DNA from: an uncultured Eggerthellaceae bacterium
GTDB lineage: Bacteria > Actinomycetota > Coriobacteriia > Coriobacteriales > Eggerthellaceae
Assembly: GCA_944321455.1 (NCBI GenBank)
Contig: CALULI010000002.1
Coordinates: 213,803 to 277,802, forward strand
Direction of reading: 5' to 3'
Length of the DNA stretch: 64,000 nt
Both the position numbers and the translations under genes were made by a program. This document shows positions 17,277-26,600 of this stretch, in pieces; the first letter of the stretch is position 1, and each line of letters begins with the position of its first letter. Below the pieces are notes generated by a model, which searched no databases, was not told the origin of the DNA, and was given only the letters and a program-made list of their open reading frames with translations.

Positions 17277-18350
17277 GTTCAACAAAGCAACCCACAACAA
17301 CCGCTTCGTGCTCAGATTTTTCCGCTCAAACGCTATTGCACGCGCGCGGCAGGTTCTGAGTGCAAGCGGTGTCAACTTGTTTGCCCTCATGATGCCATTT
17401 CGTTCAACGAACAAAACCAACCCTGCATTGACAACGATCGCTGCACGCGCTGCGGGTTATGCCGTGGCGTGTGCGACGCTTTTGCCTCTGAGCGCATCAC
17501 GCTTCTTGATTTAGCTGATCGCGCTATGCGTTATGCCCAGGACGCGGGCCCGCTCTTTTTTACCTGTGCAGAAGCCGTTGAAGACACTACGGGTTTGCAC
17601 CAGAACGTGTTTGTTCTTCCCTGCTTGGCATCGCTTCCTCCTGAGCTGTGGGCACATCTGCTCTTACAAGGAGCCTCCGTATTCATCCATTGTGATTTTG
17701 ATCGCTGCAAACAGTGTGCATGTGCGGGCCCTCAAGCAGAAGCGCTGTTTAGCTATGCCTTTTCAACAGCAGAAACGTGGTCGGGCAAGACGCTCAATTT
17801 CTCTGATGATCTGCCTAATGAAGAATCAGTTCTTGAATTCTACGAACACCCTGACGAAATGGACCGCCGTGAAATTTTTTCATCGGTGTTTAACGAAGCC
17901 AGCGATATTGCAACAGGCAAATACCGCCAGCGCAAATCAAAATCGCAAAGCAGCTTCCACGAACAACGTGAGCGCATGAAAGCGCGCGGTCATATTCAAC
18001 AAGGCAACAATCTTACCCTGCAAGAGGCTATCCAAAACGCACCAACAAAACGCCGCTGGGCGCGTCAGCAGCTCTTAGCAGATGCTCTTCAGAATCATCC
18101 CCGCCAAGCAGCCCAGATTGAGCGCTGGTATGCTGAAACTAATGATGTGCTTTGCAACAAAACAAAAACGTGCATTGATGTGTGCCCCACGCATGCGCGT
18201 ACCTTTAACGAAGAAACTCAGATGGTTGAGGTAGACAGACGCTATTGCATCGCCTGTGGCGCGTGCGTCAACGCCTGCCAGAATCACGCCTGCTATTTAG
18301 AAGAAGGCACCGCACTGGATTTATTAGATTGGAAGGAATCTGATGGTTAA
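17265..18350 (+). CDS. 4Fe-4S polyferredoxin-like protein
   Basis: 361 residues from GTG 17265, which has GAGG five bases upstream. TTG 17247 is an alternative without a site, and both lie in the tandem repeat. The N-terminal part has two cluster motifs (CKRCQLVCPH and CTRCGLCRGVCD) and the C-terminal part has two more (CIDVCPTH and CIACGACVNACQN). A central domain carries extra cysteines (HCDFDRCKQCACAG). This suggests two [4Fe-4S] pairs flanking a domain of unknown function, acting in electron transfer. No redox partner is adjacent. The gene overlaps the thioesterase by eight bases, so the two are translationally coupled. Confidence 0.75.
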   Translation: MTEEVQQSNPQQPLRAQIFPLKRYCTRAAGSECKRCQLVCPHDAISFNEQNQPCIDNDRCTRCGLCRGVCDAFASERITLLDLADRAMRYAQDAGPLFFTCAEAVEDTTGLHQNVFVLPCLASLPPELWAHLLLQGASVFIHCDFDRCKQCACAGPQAEALFSYAFSTAETWSGKTLNFSDDLPNEESVLEFYEHPDEMDRREIFSSVFNEASDIATGKYRQRKSKSQSSFHEQRERMKARGHIQQGNNLTLQEAIQNAPTKRRWARQQLLADALQNHPRQAAQIERWYAETNDVLCNKTKTCIDVCPTHARTFNEETQMVEVDRRYCIACGACVNACQNHACYLEEGTALDLLDWKESDG

Positions 18351-18744
18351 CGAAGAAAACACCTTGGCAGAAATTCAAGATTACTTTGCTGCTGACCGCT
18401 TTGCTACCGAAGCAGGCTGCACCATTGTTGAAGCAAAAGCGGGTTATTGCGTTGCAGAGCTTCCCATTACCGATCATCTGTTAAACGCGAACAATACCGT
18501 TATGGGCGGTGCCACTTTCACCTTGGCTGATTTCGCCATGGCTGTTGCTGCAAATCTTGATAATAAACCAACAGTATCCATTGCATGCAATATCCGCTTC
18601 TTTGGGGTTGCAAAAGGATCGAAGCTTATTGCTACCTGCACCACCGACAAAGCAGGAAGGCGCGTTGGTTTTTACCGCGTTGATGTCTGCGATGATCTGG
18701 GCAACAAGGTAGCTAGCTACGAAGCAACGGCAAGCCGCTCGTAA
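18343..18744 (+). CDS. PaaI-family hotdog thioesterase
   Basis: 133 residues of hotdog fold. The central helix carries MGGATFTLADFAMAVAAN, the PaaI subgroup signature in which Met replaces the more common His of HGG, with the candidate catalytic Asp in LAD. The strand TVSIACNIRFFGVAKG follows. Members hydrolyse acyl- or aryl-CoA thioesters, often as a proofreading or detoxifying step. ATG 18343 overlaps the end of the ferredoxin-like gene by eight bases (ATGGTTAA), so the pair forms a two-gene operon. The substrate is not known. Confidence 0.88.
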   Translation: MVNEENTLAEIQDYFAADRFATEAGCTIVEAKAGYCVAELPITDHLLNANNTVMGGATFTLADFAMAVAANLDNKPTVSIACNIRFFGVAKGSKLIATCTTDKAGRRVGFYRVDVCDDLGNKVASYEATASRS

Positions 18745-18791
18745 TGCCTCAACGTGCGACGTTCATAGCGATAGCGAAGCACCAAAAGCAG

Positions 18792-18846
18792 CTTTTGGGC
18801 GTTTGTGTTCCTTAGGACGTTTATTCTCTTTTGGATGTTTGCTTTC
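18792..18846. repeat. Short degenerate tandem repeat, period 18-19
   Basis: Three units (18792-18810, 18811-18828, 18829-18846) share a GG-N-GTTT core with a pyrimidine-rich tail. They fill the spacer between the converging thioesterase and mfd genes. No clear terminator hairpin is seen there. Confidence 0.5.
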
Positions 18847-18847
18847 T

Positions 18848-21800
18848 TTAGCTTTCCTGTTCAAACAACGTTTTGATATAGGCAAAAACGGTAGTAAGCG
18901 TTGATTCGTCTTCCTCTTTGGTTACAACCCGCATAGGAACCATCATCTTCTTTTTGTCTGCAAGATAGCGCCCTGCTCGACGTCTCAACGCTGAAGCCTG
19001 CGCCTTCGAAAGCGTAATAGGTTCAACAACCAGCTTTCCGCCCGTTACTGAAATGGTTGAAATGCCATGTTCATTCGCAAATGCTTTCAGGCGCGCTTTT
19101 TCGAACTGATTGATCGTGGCCTGAGGCATTTCAGGATGCTTCGCCAACAATTCCTCATAGATTTCGTTAACCGCATCAACGCTATCAGCATGAGCAATTT
19201 TGCGATAGTAAAGCACGCGCTCATCCGCATCGGGCAGATACTCTTCAGGAATATAGGTATGATCAGGCGTGTTAACCACAATGTCTGACAACGCTGGTGG
19301 CAGGTAATCGGTGCTAGCAGAAGAACCTTCGCGCGCTTGCGTAACCGCTTGAGCAAGCATCTGAGCAAACAGGTCAAAACCAACCGCTGACATATTGCCG
19401 CTCTGCTCTGCTCCCAGCAAGCTGCCCGCGCCACGAATTTCCAGGTCACGCATAGCTACACGCATGCCGCTACCCAATTCGGTATGTTCATTAATAGCGG
19501 TTAGGCGCGCCGTAGCCTCTTCGGTGAGCGGCACATTATCAGGAAACATAAAGTAGGCATATGCCTGAGTGGACGACCTGCCCACACGACCCTTCAACTG
19601 GTACATCTGAGCAAGTCCAAGGCGCTGCGAATCTTCGATAATAAGCGTATTGGTGTGCGGATTATCAATACCACTTTCGATAATGGTGGTTGCTACCAAC
19701 ACATCAAGTTCTCCCGCAGAAAAGTCCTCCATCACGCGTTCAAGCTGCTCTTTCGTCATTTGACCATGCGCAACACCCACGCGCGCTTCGCCAACGGCCT
19801 GCTGTACACGCTTGACCGCTTCATCAATCGAGCGAACGCGATTGCTGACATAGTAGACCTGACCACCTCGCTGCAGTTCGCGCCTGATAGCATCAGAAAC
19901 CACATCGGGATCCCATTCGCCCACGTGAACCTTGACAGGACGACGATCATCAGGAGGTGTCAAGATAAGACTCATATCGCGCACACCCGATAAGCCCATC
20001 TGCATGGTACGAGGAATAGGCGTAGCGGATAAGGTAAGCACATCAATGGATTCGCGCATGTTTTTAAGCTGCTCTTTATGGCCCACGCCAAAACGCTGTT
20101 CTTCATCAATGATCACAAGACCTAAATCATGCGGATTAACATCACGCGAAAGCAAACGATGGGTACCAACCAGCACGGCCACATCGCCCGAAGCGAAGCC
20201 TTCAAGGGCTGCTTTTTGCTGAGCAGGCGTACGGAAGCGCGAAAGCACTTCCACCTTCACATCGAAGGGCTTAAAGCGCTCAGAGAAGGTGGTGTAGTGC
20301 TGCTGTGCCAAAATAGTAGTAGGACACAACACCATAACTTGCTTGTTATCCTGCGTTGCTTTGAAGGCCGCACGAAGTGCAACTTCGGTTTTGCCAAAAC
20401 CAACATCGCCACAGATAAGGCGATCCATAGGACGCGCAGACTGCATATCTGCTTTCACGTCCGCTATAGCAGCAAGCTGATCAGTTGTTTCCTGGTAAGG
20501 AAACGCTTCTTCCATTTCCATTTGCCAGGGCGTATCTTCGTGATAGCGATACCCCTGCGTAGCAGCGCGGCGGGTATACACGTCAACCAAGTCAAAGGCA
20601 AGCTGCTTTGTTGCTTTACGTGCCTTGTTAAGAGCACGTGACCAGTCAGATGTATTAAGACGCGTCAAGCGAGGGCTTGATCCCTCTGGCCCAACGTAGC
20701 GCGTTAAACGGTCAAGCTGCTCAACCGGAACATAGAGCTTGTCGCCTTCGGCATATTCCAACAGCAAATAATCACGCTCTACCCCACCAACATCTTGGCG
20801 AACAATCGAGCGAAAGAAGGCAACGCCATGCGCTGCATGAACGACATAGTCGCCTGGCTTAAACGGAAATGTGATTTCAGTAACGTCAACACGCTTGCTC
20901 CGACGCACTGCCATCGAGCCTTGCGTATCGGCCAGCGCAATCAATGCTAGCTTAGCAGCAGGAAAAATCATACCCAAAGGAATATCAACATCCACTATGG
21001 TTACCACGCCGCGCTTGAGCTTTGTTGTATCACTGCCAACCACGTCAAGTTCTTCCACAAACGGAATCCCGCGATCAACCAACTCATATTTCATGTCGGT
21101 TCGCGCGCGGAAGTTGGGCACCGAAAACACAATGCCAAAGCCCGCCTGCACCAGCGAATGAAAACGACCGAAAAGTTTTTCGGGATCCCCTGCTACATCA
21201 ACACGCTTGACCACCAGTTCGCTATCAAGCGTTGCGCCAAGACGCATGATGGACACATAGGTTGCGCGGGGGTTTTCGCCAAAATTCAAAGCCTGCGCAG
21301 AAACAAACAAGTTCTCAACGGGAATAGAGGTACCCTGTGCCACCTTTGCGTAATCATCAAGAGTATGAAGCGCATCATCGACCAACGAACGTGGCTCAAT
21401 CAACACCGTCAGCGTGTTCTGGTTGAGATAGTCCCCCATGGTTTCTGTCTTGTCATAGAGATACGGAATCAAAGCATCGGGATACGCGCGCGTATCATCG
21501 TCCAAACACGCCACCAATTCACGTAATCCTGTATTGGTTTGCGCAGGCATATCCAAGCGCTCATGCGCACGACGGCTCCCCCGTGTGGTCACATCAAACT
21601 CACGCACGGGATAAATCGAAACGCGCTCAAGCGAAGAAATAGTCTGTCCTGTTGAAGGGAGAAAACGACGAATTTCATCAACTTCATCACCAAAGAAATC
21701 AAGGCGAACAGGATAGGCAAGATTGCCTGGATAGACATCGATCAAACCACCACGAACGCAAAACGTGCCTGGCCCCTCAAGTTCGCCCGTGTTTTCGTAT

Positions 21801-22333
21801 CCAAACGATACAAGAGAGCTCACGACATCCTCAAACGATTCAATGCCTGGATGAGCGCCGTCGCTGACATCCTCACCAACCGCCAGCTCCAGCGGACGCG
21901 CGATCATACGCCCAGCTGGTACCATGCGCTTCAACAGAGCACGCGCAGAAGTAACAACCACGCAGTTTTTGCCCGACTGAATAGACCAGAGCGCTTCCAT
22001 ACGACGTGCTATTTCAGCAGGCTTGCGCTGCGGGTCAAACGAAAAGGGATTATCGCTGCGCTCCACGAAGCGAAAGACCGCCTCATCACCAAGAAATGAC
22101 GCAACCGTACGAGCAAAATTATCAGCAGCTTCTTCGCCTGCTGTTACCACTAACGTTGGTTGCGGATTGCGCGCAAAGCGTGCCGCAACCAAAAAAGGGC
22201 GCGCTGACGACGCAACACCAACAGTTGCATCTTCGCCGCGGTCGAGCTTTTCCCAAAAGTCGCTCAGCGCCTCGGACTTATCTATGTATGACGACAACAA
22301 ATCAATAAGCATGCGTTGTTCAAAATCCTTCAT
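18848..22333 (-). CDS. mfd: Transcription-repair coupling factor Mfd
   Basis: 1161 residues, the usual length. The order is a UvrB-homology region (about 1-450), the RNA-polymerase-interacting CarD-like domain beginning FKPGDYVVHAAHGVAFF (near 500), then a RecG-like translocase. Its motif I is GDVGFGKTEVALRAAF, DEAH-like motif II is IDEEQRFGV, motif III is LSATPIPRT, and motif VI is QLKGRVGRS. The C-terminal TRCF autoinhibitory domain follows. It displaces stalled RNA polymerase and recruits UvrA. As usual the N-terminal UvrB-like module lacks helicase motifs. It is transcribed divergently from nth across 90 bases. Confidence 0.97.
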   Translation of the reverse strand: MKDFEQRMLIDLLSSYIDKSEALSDFWEKLDRGEDATVGVASSARPFLVAARFARNPQPTLVVTAGEEAADNFARTVASFLGDEAVFRFVERSDNPFSFDPQRKPAEIARRMEALWSIQSGKNCVVVTSARALLKRMVPAGRMIARPLELAVGEDVSDGAHPGIESFEDVVSSLVSFGYENTGELEGPGTFCVRGGLIDVYPGNLAYPVRLDFFGDEVDEIRRFLPSTGQTISSLERVSIYPVREFDVTTRGSRRAHERLDMPAQTNTGLRELVACLDDDTRAYPDALIPYLYDKTETMGDYLNQNTLTVLIEPRSLVDDALHTLDDYAKVAQGTSIPVENLFVSAQALNFGENPRATYVSIMRLGATLDSELVVKRVDVAGDPEKLFGRFHSLVQAGFGIVFSVPNFRARTDMKYELVDRGIPFVEELDVVGSDTTKLKRGVVTIVDVDIPLGMIFPAAKLALIALADTQGSMAVRRSKRVDVTEITFPFKPGDYVVHAAHGVAFFRSIVRQDVGGVERDYLLLEYAEGDKLYVPVEQLDRLTRYVGPEGSSPRLTRLNTSDWSRALNKARKATKQLAFDLVDVYTRRAATQGYRYHEDTPWQMEMEEAFPYQETTDQLAAIADVKADMQSARPMDRLICGDVGFGKTEVALRAAFKATQDNKQVMVLCPTTILAQQHYTTFSERFKPFDVKVEVLSRFRTPAQQKAALEGFASGDVAVLVGTHRLLSRDVNPHDLGLVIIDEEQRFGVGHKEQLKNMRESIDVLTLSATPIPRTMQMGLSGVRDMSLILTPPDDRRPVKVHVGEWDPDVVSDAIRRELQRGGQVYYVSNRVRSIDEAVKRVQQAVGEARVGVAHGQMTKEQLERVMEDFSAGELDVLVATTIIESGIDNPHTNTLIIEDSQRLGLAQMYQLKGRVGRSSTQAYAYFMFPDNVPLTEEATARLTAINEHTELGSGMRVAMRDLEIRGAGSLLGAEQSGNMSAVGFDLFAQMLAQAVTQAREGSSASTDYLPPALSDIVVNTPDHTYIPEEYLPDADERVLYYRKIAHADSVDAVNEIYEELLAKHPEMPQATINQFEKARLKAFANEHGISTISVTGGKLVVEPITLSKAQASALRRRAGRYLADKKKMMVPMRVVTKEEDESTLTTVFAYIKTLFEQES

Positions 22334-22423
22334 ATCTCAAGACGAAGCCTATCTCGTATAATTTGTACCAGAGATACAACTTCGATAGTATCCATTTGTC
22401 CACCCGCAACAAGGAAATCCCGT

Positions 22424-23086
22424 ATGCCACGCGAAAAAATGACCGATAAACGCGCCCGCGCCATTGCTGTAGCAGAGCGCATGGACCAGCATTACCCTCA
22501 AGCAGAGTGTGCTCTTCATTATACGACGCCCTTTACGCTAACGATTGCCGTTCTTCTGTCTGCTCAAACAACGGACGCATCCGTCAACAAAGTAACGCCA
22601 CAACTCTTTGAACGTTACCCAACAGCTGAAGCAATGGCCCAGGCAAACCCTGAAGACGTTGCCAAGATTATCCACAGTCTGGGCTTTTATCGAAACAAGG
22701 CCAAAAATTGCGTTGCCTGTGCGCAAATGATTATGAGTGATTTTGGTGGCGAAGTTCCTCGTACGATGGAAGAGATACAAAAGCTTCCTGGCGTTGGTCG
22801 CAAGACTGCCAATGTGGTCTTAAACGAAGCGTTTGGGGTTGTAGAAGGAATTGCGGTTGATACCCATGTGTTTCGCATAGCTCATCAGCTTAAATTCTCA
22901 TCTGCTGACACACCTGCAAAAACCGAACAGGATCTACTCAAACTGTACCCACGCGAGTATTGGGAGCAGGTAAATCATCAATGGGTCTTGTTTGGACGCG
23001 AATACTGCATCGCGCGACGACCGCGCTGTGCTGAATGCTTCATCGCAGATCTCTGCCCTGCTGGTAAAAAACTCATTAAACAATAA
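22424..23086 (+). CDS. nth: Endonuclease III
   Basis: 220 residues from ATG 22424 (AAGGAA upstream). It is a HhH-GPD DNA glycosylase/AP lyase. The hairpin LPGVGRKTANVVL contains the catalytic Lys, VDTHVFRIAHQL contains the catalytic Asp, and the C-terminus has the four [4Fe-4S] cysteines spaced C-x6-C-x2-C-x5-C. It removes oxidised pyrimidines and cuts the AP site. It is divergent from mfd, placing two DNA repair genes back to back. Confidence 0.96.
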   Translation: MPREKMTDKRARAIAVAERMDQHYPQAECALHYTTPFTLTIAVLLSAQTTDASVNKVTPQLFERYPTAEAMAQANPEDVAKIIHSLGFYRNKAKNCVACAQMIMSDFGGEVPRTMEEIQKLPGVGRKTANVVLNEAFGVVEGIAVDTHVFRIAHQLKFSSADTPAKTEQDLLKLYPREYWEQVNHQWVLFGREYCIARRPRCAECFIADLCPAGKKLIKQ

Positions 23087-23129
23087 TTATTTAAGCTGTA
23101 GGCACCAATAGATATAGCTAGACAAAAAA

Positions 23130-23498
23130 TTATTGTGTGTTGTTTTTTGAGTCGTTTTGGTATGAATTACGCGTAAACACCTCTGGGCCATAAAGCGCAT
23201 ACTGATTGCACCACTCTTTAATACGATGACGATTTGCGATTTTATAGCGCTTCATAACCTCAACTATTGGCACTCCGTTTTTACGATCTTGCACAGCAGC
23301 TAATTTTGTTTCGACAGAATATGAGCGAGAACACTTTTCAGGATGCTTATATAAATCCGCCCCTAACACTCTCCATGCGTAAGCCCATTCACGCACTGTC
23401 TCTACATTTACATTTAGTTTGGTTGAAACAGCTTTATAGCCATAACCTGACTCAAATAATTCAAGAACTTCCAGGCGTTTTGCTTGACTTATACGCAT
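23130..23498 (-). CDS. Orphan insertion-sequence OrfA-like HTH protein
   Basis: 122 residues from ATG 23498 (AGAGAG upstream); the frame is open 22 codons further. Two helix-turn-helix repeats are visible: residues about 1-45 (RLEVLELFESGYGYKAVSTKLNV...) and about 60-105 (TKLAAVQDRKNGVPIVEVMKRYKI...). Both are the doubled HTH_28/OrfA layout of IS3-family (IS150-like) proteins. No OrfB with a DDE integrase is adjacent: the downstream side is the nth gene and upstream is the giant adhesin. It is therefore a relic of an IS element or a domesticated DNA-binding protein. It is co-directional with and downstream of the adhesin gene. Confidence 0.7.
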   Translation of the reverse strand: MRISQAKRLEVLELFESGYGYKAVSTKLNVNVETVREWAYAWRVLGADLYKHPEKCSRSYSVETKLAAVQDRKNGVPIVEVMKRYKIANRHRIKEWCNQYALYGPEVFTRNSYQNDSKNNTQ

Positions 23499-23645
23499 AT
23501 AAATCGCACTCTCTTTCGCGATACGCGACGAGGTTTCAATAGAGATCATTGAGAAATGGAACACAGAGACACTTGAACTGATAGACGAGCCAAAAAACGA
23601 AGCAAATATTCAATTTTGGCTTAATTTCAAGATGAATTTCATGAA

Positions 23646-23674
23646 GGTCCTGAAGTCTCGAAGACTCCAGGACC
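23646..23674 (-). terminator. Hairpin downstream of the giant adhesin gene
   Basis: A 13-bp stem (23646-23658 with 23662-23674) closes a three-base loop. On the minus strand the single apparent mismatch becomes a G-U pair. It starts eight bases after the adhesin stop. There is no strong U-run, so it may work partly as a 3'-end stabiliser. Confidence 0.6.
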
Positions 23675-23681
23675 GTTGTGA

Positions 23682-26600
23682 TTATTTGTTCTTAGACCTG
23701 AGTTTTCTATAAGCAACAGTACTCATCACAATTGCCCACATGCCAAGCAGGCCAAATGCTCCCGCAAGAAGCGTCAAAATCTTATTGTCACCCGTTTTAG
23801 GAAGCTCTGTTCCTGGCAGAGGCTCATTGTTCAAGGTGATGACTGCTATTCCACTGCTTTCAATAGCTGAAGCATTTTGCTTCATATCAGCAGCCGAAGT
23901 ATCCGCGATCTGCACTGTTCCGTCTTCGAATACCAGCAAATCAAGCGAGCCACTTGGTTGCGCATAGCCCTCAGGAGCCTTCGTTTCCGTAACGGTATAA
24001 AGTGTTCCTTCAGCAGAGCCCGTCAGCTGCAACTGGTGGAAGACGATGCCATTTTCGTCAGACGTAAACATCTTTTCCGTCTGACCATCAGGGAATTCGC
24101 CTTCGACTCTGAATTCAGCACCAGCCAAAGGAGCTCCGTTAGGTGCCTGCTTTATCAGCGTTACCTCTAATGGATTATTCTCTGCCGTTATTGCATCTTT
24201 TGTCTGACCAATAGCAAATGCTGCTGGCGGGAAGAACCCTGCATCGATAGTGCCGTCAGCCTGTACCGTGAAAGTAAGCGTGTCGGTTAACAACTCATAA
24301 CCTGCAGGTGCTTTCGTTTCGGCAAGGGTGTATTCCTGACCCGCAATTAAACCAGACAGAACAGCCGTGCCATCTTCGCCTGTTGTTGCGGTCACCGAAT
24401 GGCCTGCAGTACTGCCAACATTAGAGTCTGTAGCAGTAGCGGTAAATTCAGCGCCAGGCAATAAGCCCTGTCCGCCATCTGTCTTGGTAATAGTTACCTC
24501 AACAAGATGATCGGTTGCGCTAATAACTGCCATATCACCATCAGTAGAGGCAGTATAGGCACCCGTACCATTCTTGCCTGCTACAGCAGCAGATTCCGTA
24601 GCGGAACCTTCGCCCGCAGTCGAGGAATCAGCCGTAGCCGTAGCGCCATCGGTAACGAGAGAAATCACGCCATCGGTACCAACCGTAAACTCGACAGAAC
24701 CAGCTAACTCGTAACCACTAGGAGCGGTTACTTCAGTAATGGTGTAGTTCTCGTTTGCGATTAATGCCGCAGAAGGAATGCTTGCCACACCATTAGCATC
24801 AGTTGCGCTCAGAGTTATCTCGGTTTCATTTGCGTAGTCACCCGCAAAGGTTCCCTGGACAGTAAAGATTGCATTTGCAAGTGGCGTGCCTGCTTCGTCA
24901 GTCTTTACCAACTTGGCTTCAATTGGAGTATCGGCAGCAGTAAAGGTTACAACGCCATCCTCCCCTTCAGCTACGGTATAGCCCTCAGGTGCACCCTGTA
25001 AGGTAACCGTGCCTTCCTTTTCAACCGTGAAGGTTACATCGGACAGTAATTCATAACCTGCAGGTGCAGTTACTTCGTGCAGGGTATAGGTGGTACCAGC
25101 GATAAGATTCTCGAGCGCGATGGTACCGTTTTCGCCGACGGAAACATCAGCATACGGCTCACCTTCAGCGGACTCGCCCTGATACAGCTCAAAGACCGCA
25201 CCCGGAAGTGCGAGCTGCTCGTTGGCGCTGCTCGTCTTTGCAAGCGTCACCTCGATGGGCGTGTCGTGCGCTGCCAAGACGATGTTGTCGTCTATCTCGG
25301 AAATGACGTAGCCCTCTTCGCCCTCGCCTGCTTGCTCGAAGCCTTCAGCAGGGGCGATCTTGCCGTTCTCATCAACGCTAAACGTGAAGGGTTCGAGCGT
25401 CTCGTAGTACGCAGGTGCCGTGTTTTCAGTGAGCGTATATTTCTGTCCTGCGATCAAACTATAAGTTGCTCCCTCATATGGCAGACCAGCGAACGAAACT
25501 GTACCATCTGTTGAAGTAAACGGAATGTCGAGCTTTGCTGTCACGTGCGTCTTATCGTTCACAAAGGTGCCGGACAAAGTGAATTCGCCGCCCGCCAGGT
25601 TCGTGTCGCCCAGGTCCTTCTTCACGAAGCCAACCTCGATGGGCTCGTCGGAAGCAACGATAGTAACATTGCCCTGCTCGACGCTATAACCATCTGGTGC
25701 GGTGCCCACAATGCTAACCTCGCCGTTTTCGCCCACGGTAAACTCAAGCGTGCCCGTGCGAAGCTCGTAGCCATCAGGCGCCTGCTTCTCGGTCAGCTGG
25801 TAGGTCTGGCTGCTCTTGAGCTCGGTATCGATATCAATTCTGCCATTTTCGTTCGTCTTGAACTCGCGCGTCTCAATTTCATTAGAGCCAGCGAACTCGC
25901 CCACAATCTCGAAGACTGCGCCCGGCAGCTTCGTTGTCGTATTGTGCGCATCCACCTTCACGATGCCGATCTCGATGGGCTCGTTAACAACCTGCACTTC
26001 GAACTTGTTGGCGTCGACTCGCGTATATCCCGTCGGGGGCATCTGTCCCGCAAGCTGGCCGTCGGTCACAGATCCGAGCACGCGAATCGTACCGTCGTTA
26101 TCGACCGTCACGCGCATCGTGCCTTCGACCTTTTCGTAGCCTTCTGGTGCCTTGGTCTCGGTGATGTCGTAGGTGCCACCCACAATGAGATAAGCGCTCA
26201 TACTGAGCGTACCGTCTTCACCCGTTCGCATCGTCTGAGCTTCAGTTGGATGAGCACCGGCGGCAAACTTCGAACCATTTACTGGTGTAATGGTGAACTC
26301 AGCCCACGGCAGCGTCTCGCCCGGCGTGCCATCCTCGTTATCAGGGGCGCGCTTGGTAATCTGGAGCTCGACCGGATCGTTTTTCACAGTAAGCGAGATT
26401 CGATTATCGTTCACCGTATACCCTGCAGGGTAATCCGCCTCAGCAAGCGGGTTTTCCTGCGCGTCTGTCACCACAATCTCGCCACGTTCGTTCATCATGA
26501 AATAAAGCGACTCACTCAGCTGGGTATAGCCGTCGGCGGGCTTCGTCTCGCTCAGCTGGTAGCGCACGCCGCCCATGAGGCCGGCGTCCACATGGATATA

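Noticed and set aside
23081..23135. 8-base inverted repeat CAATAATT...AATTATTG flanking the end of nth
   Set aside because: Too short and AT-rich to claim as an insertion-sequence end; the enclosed segment includes the conserved nth stop codon.
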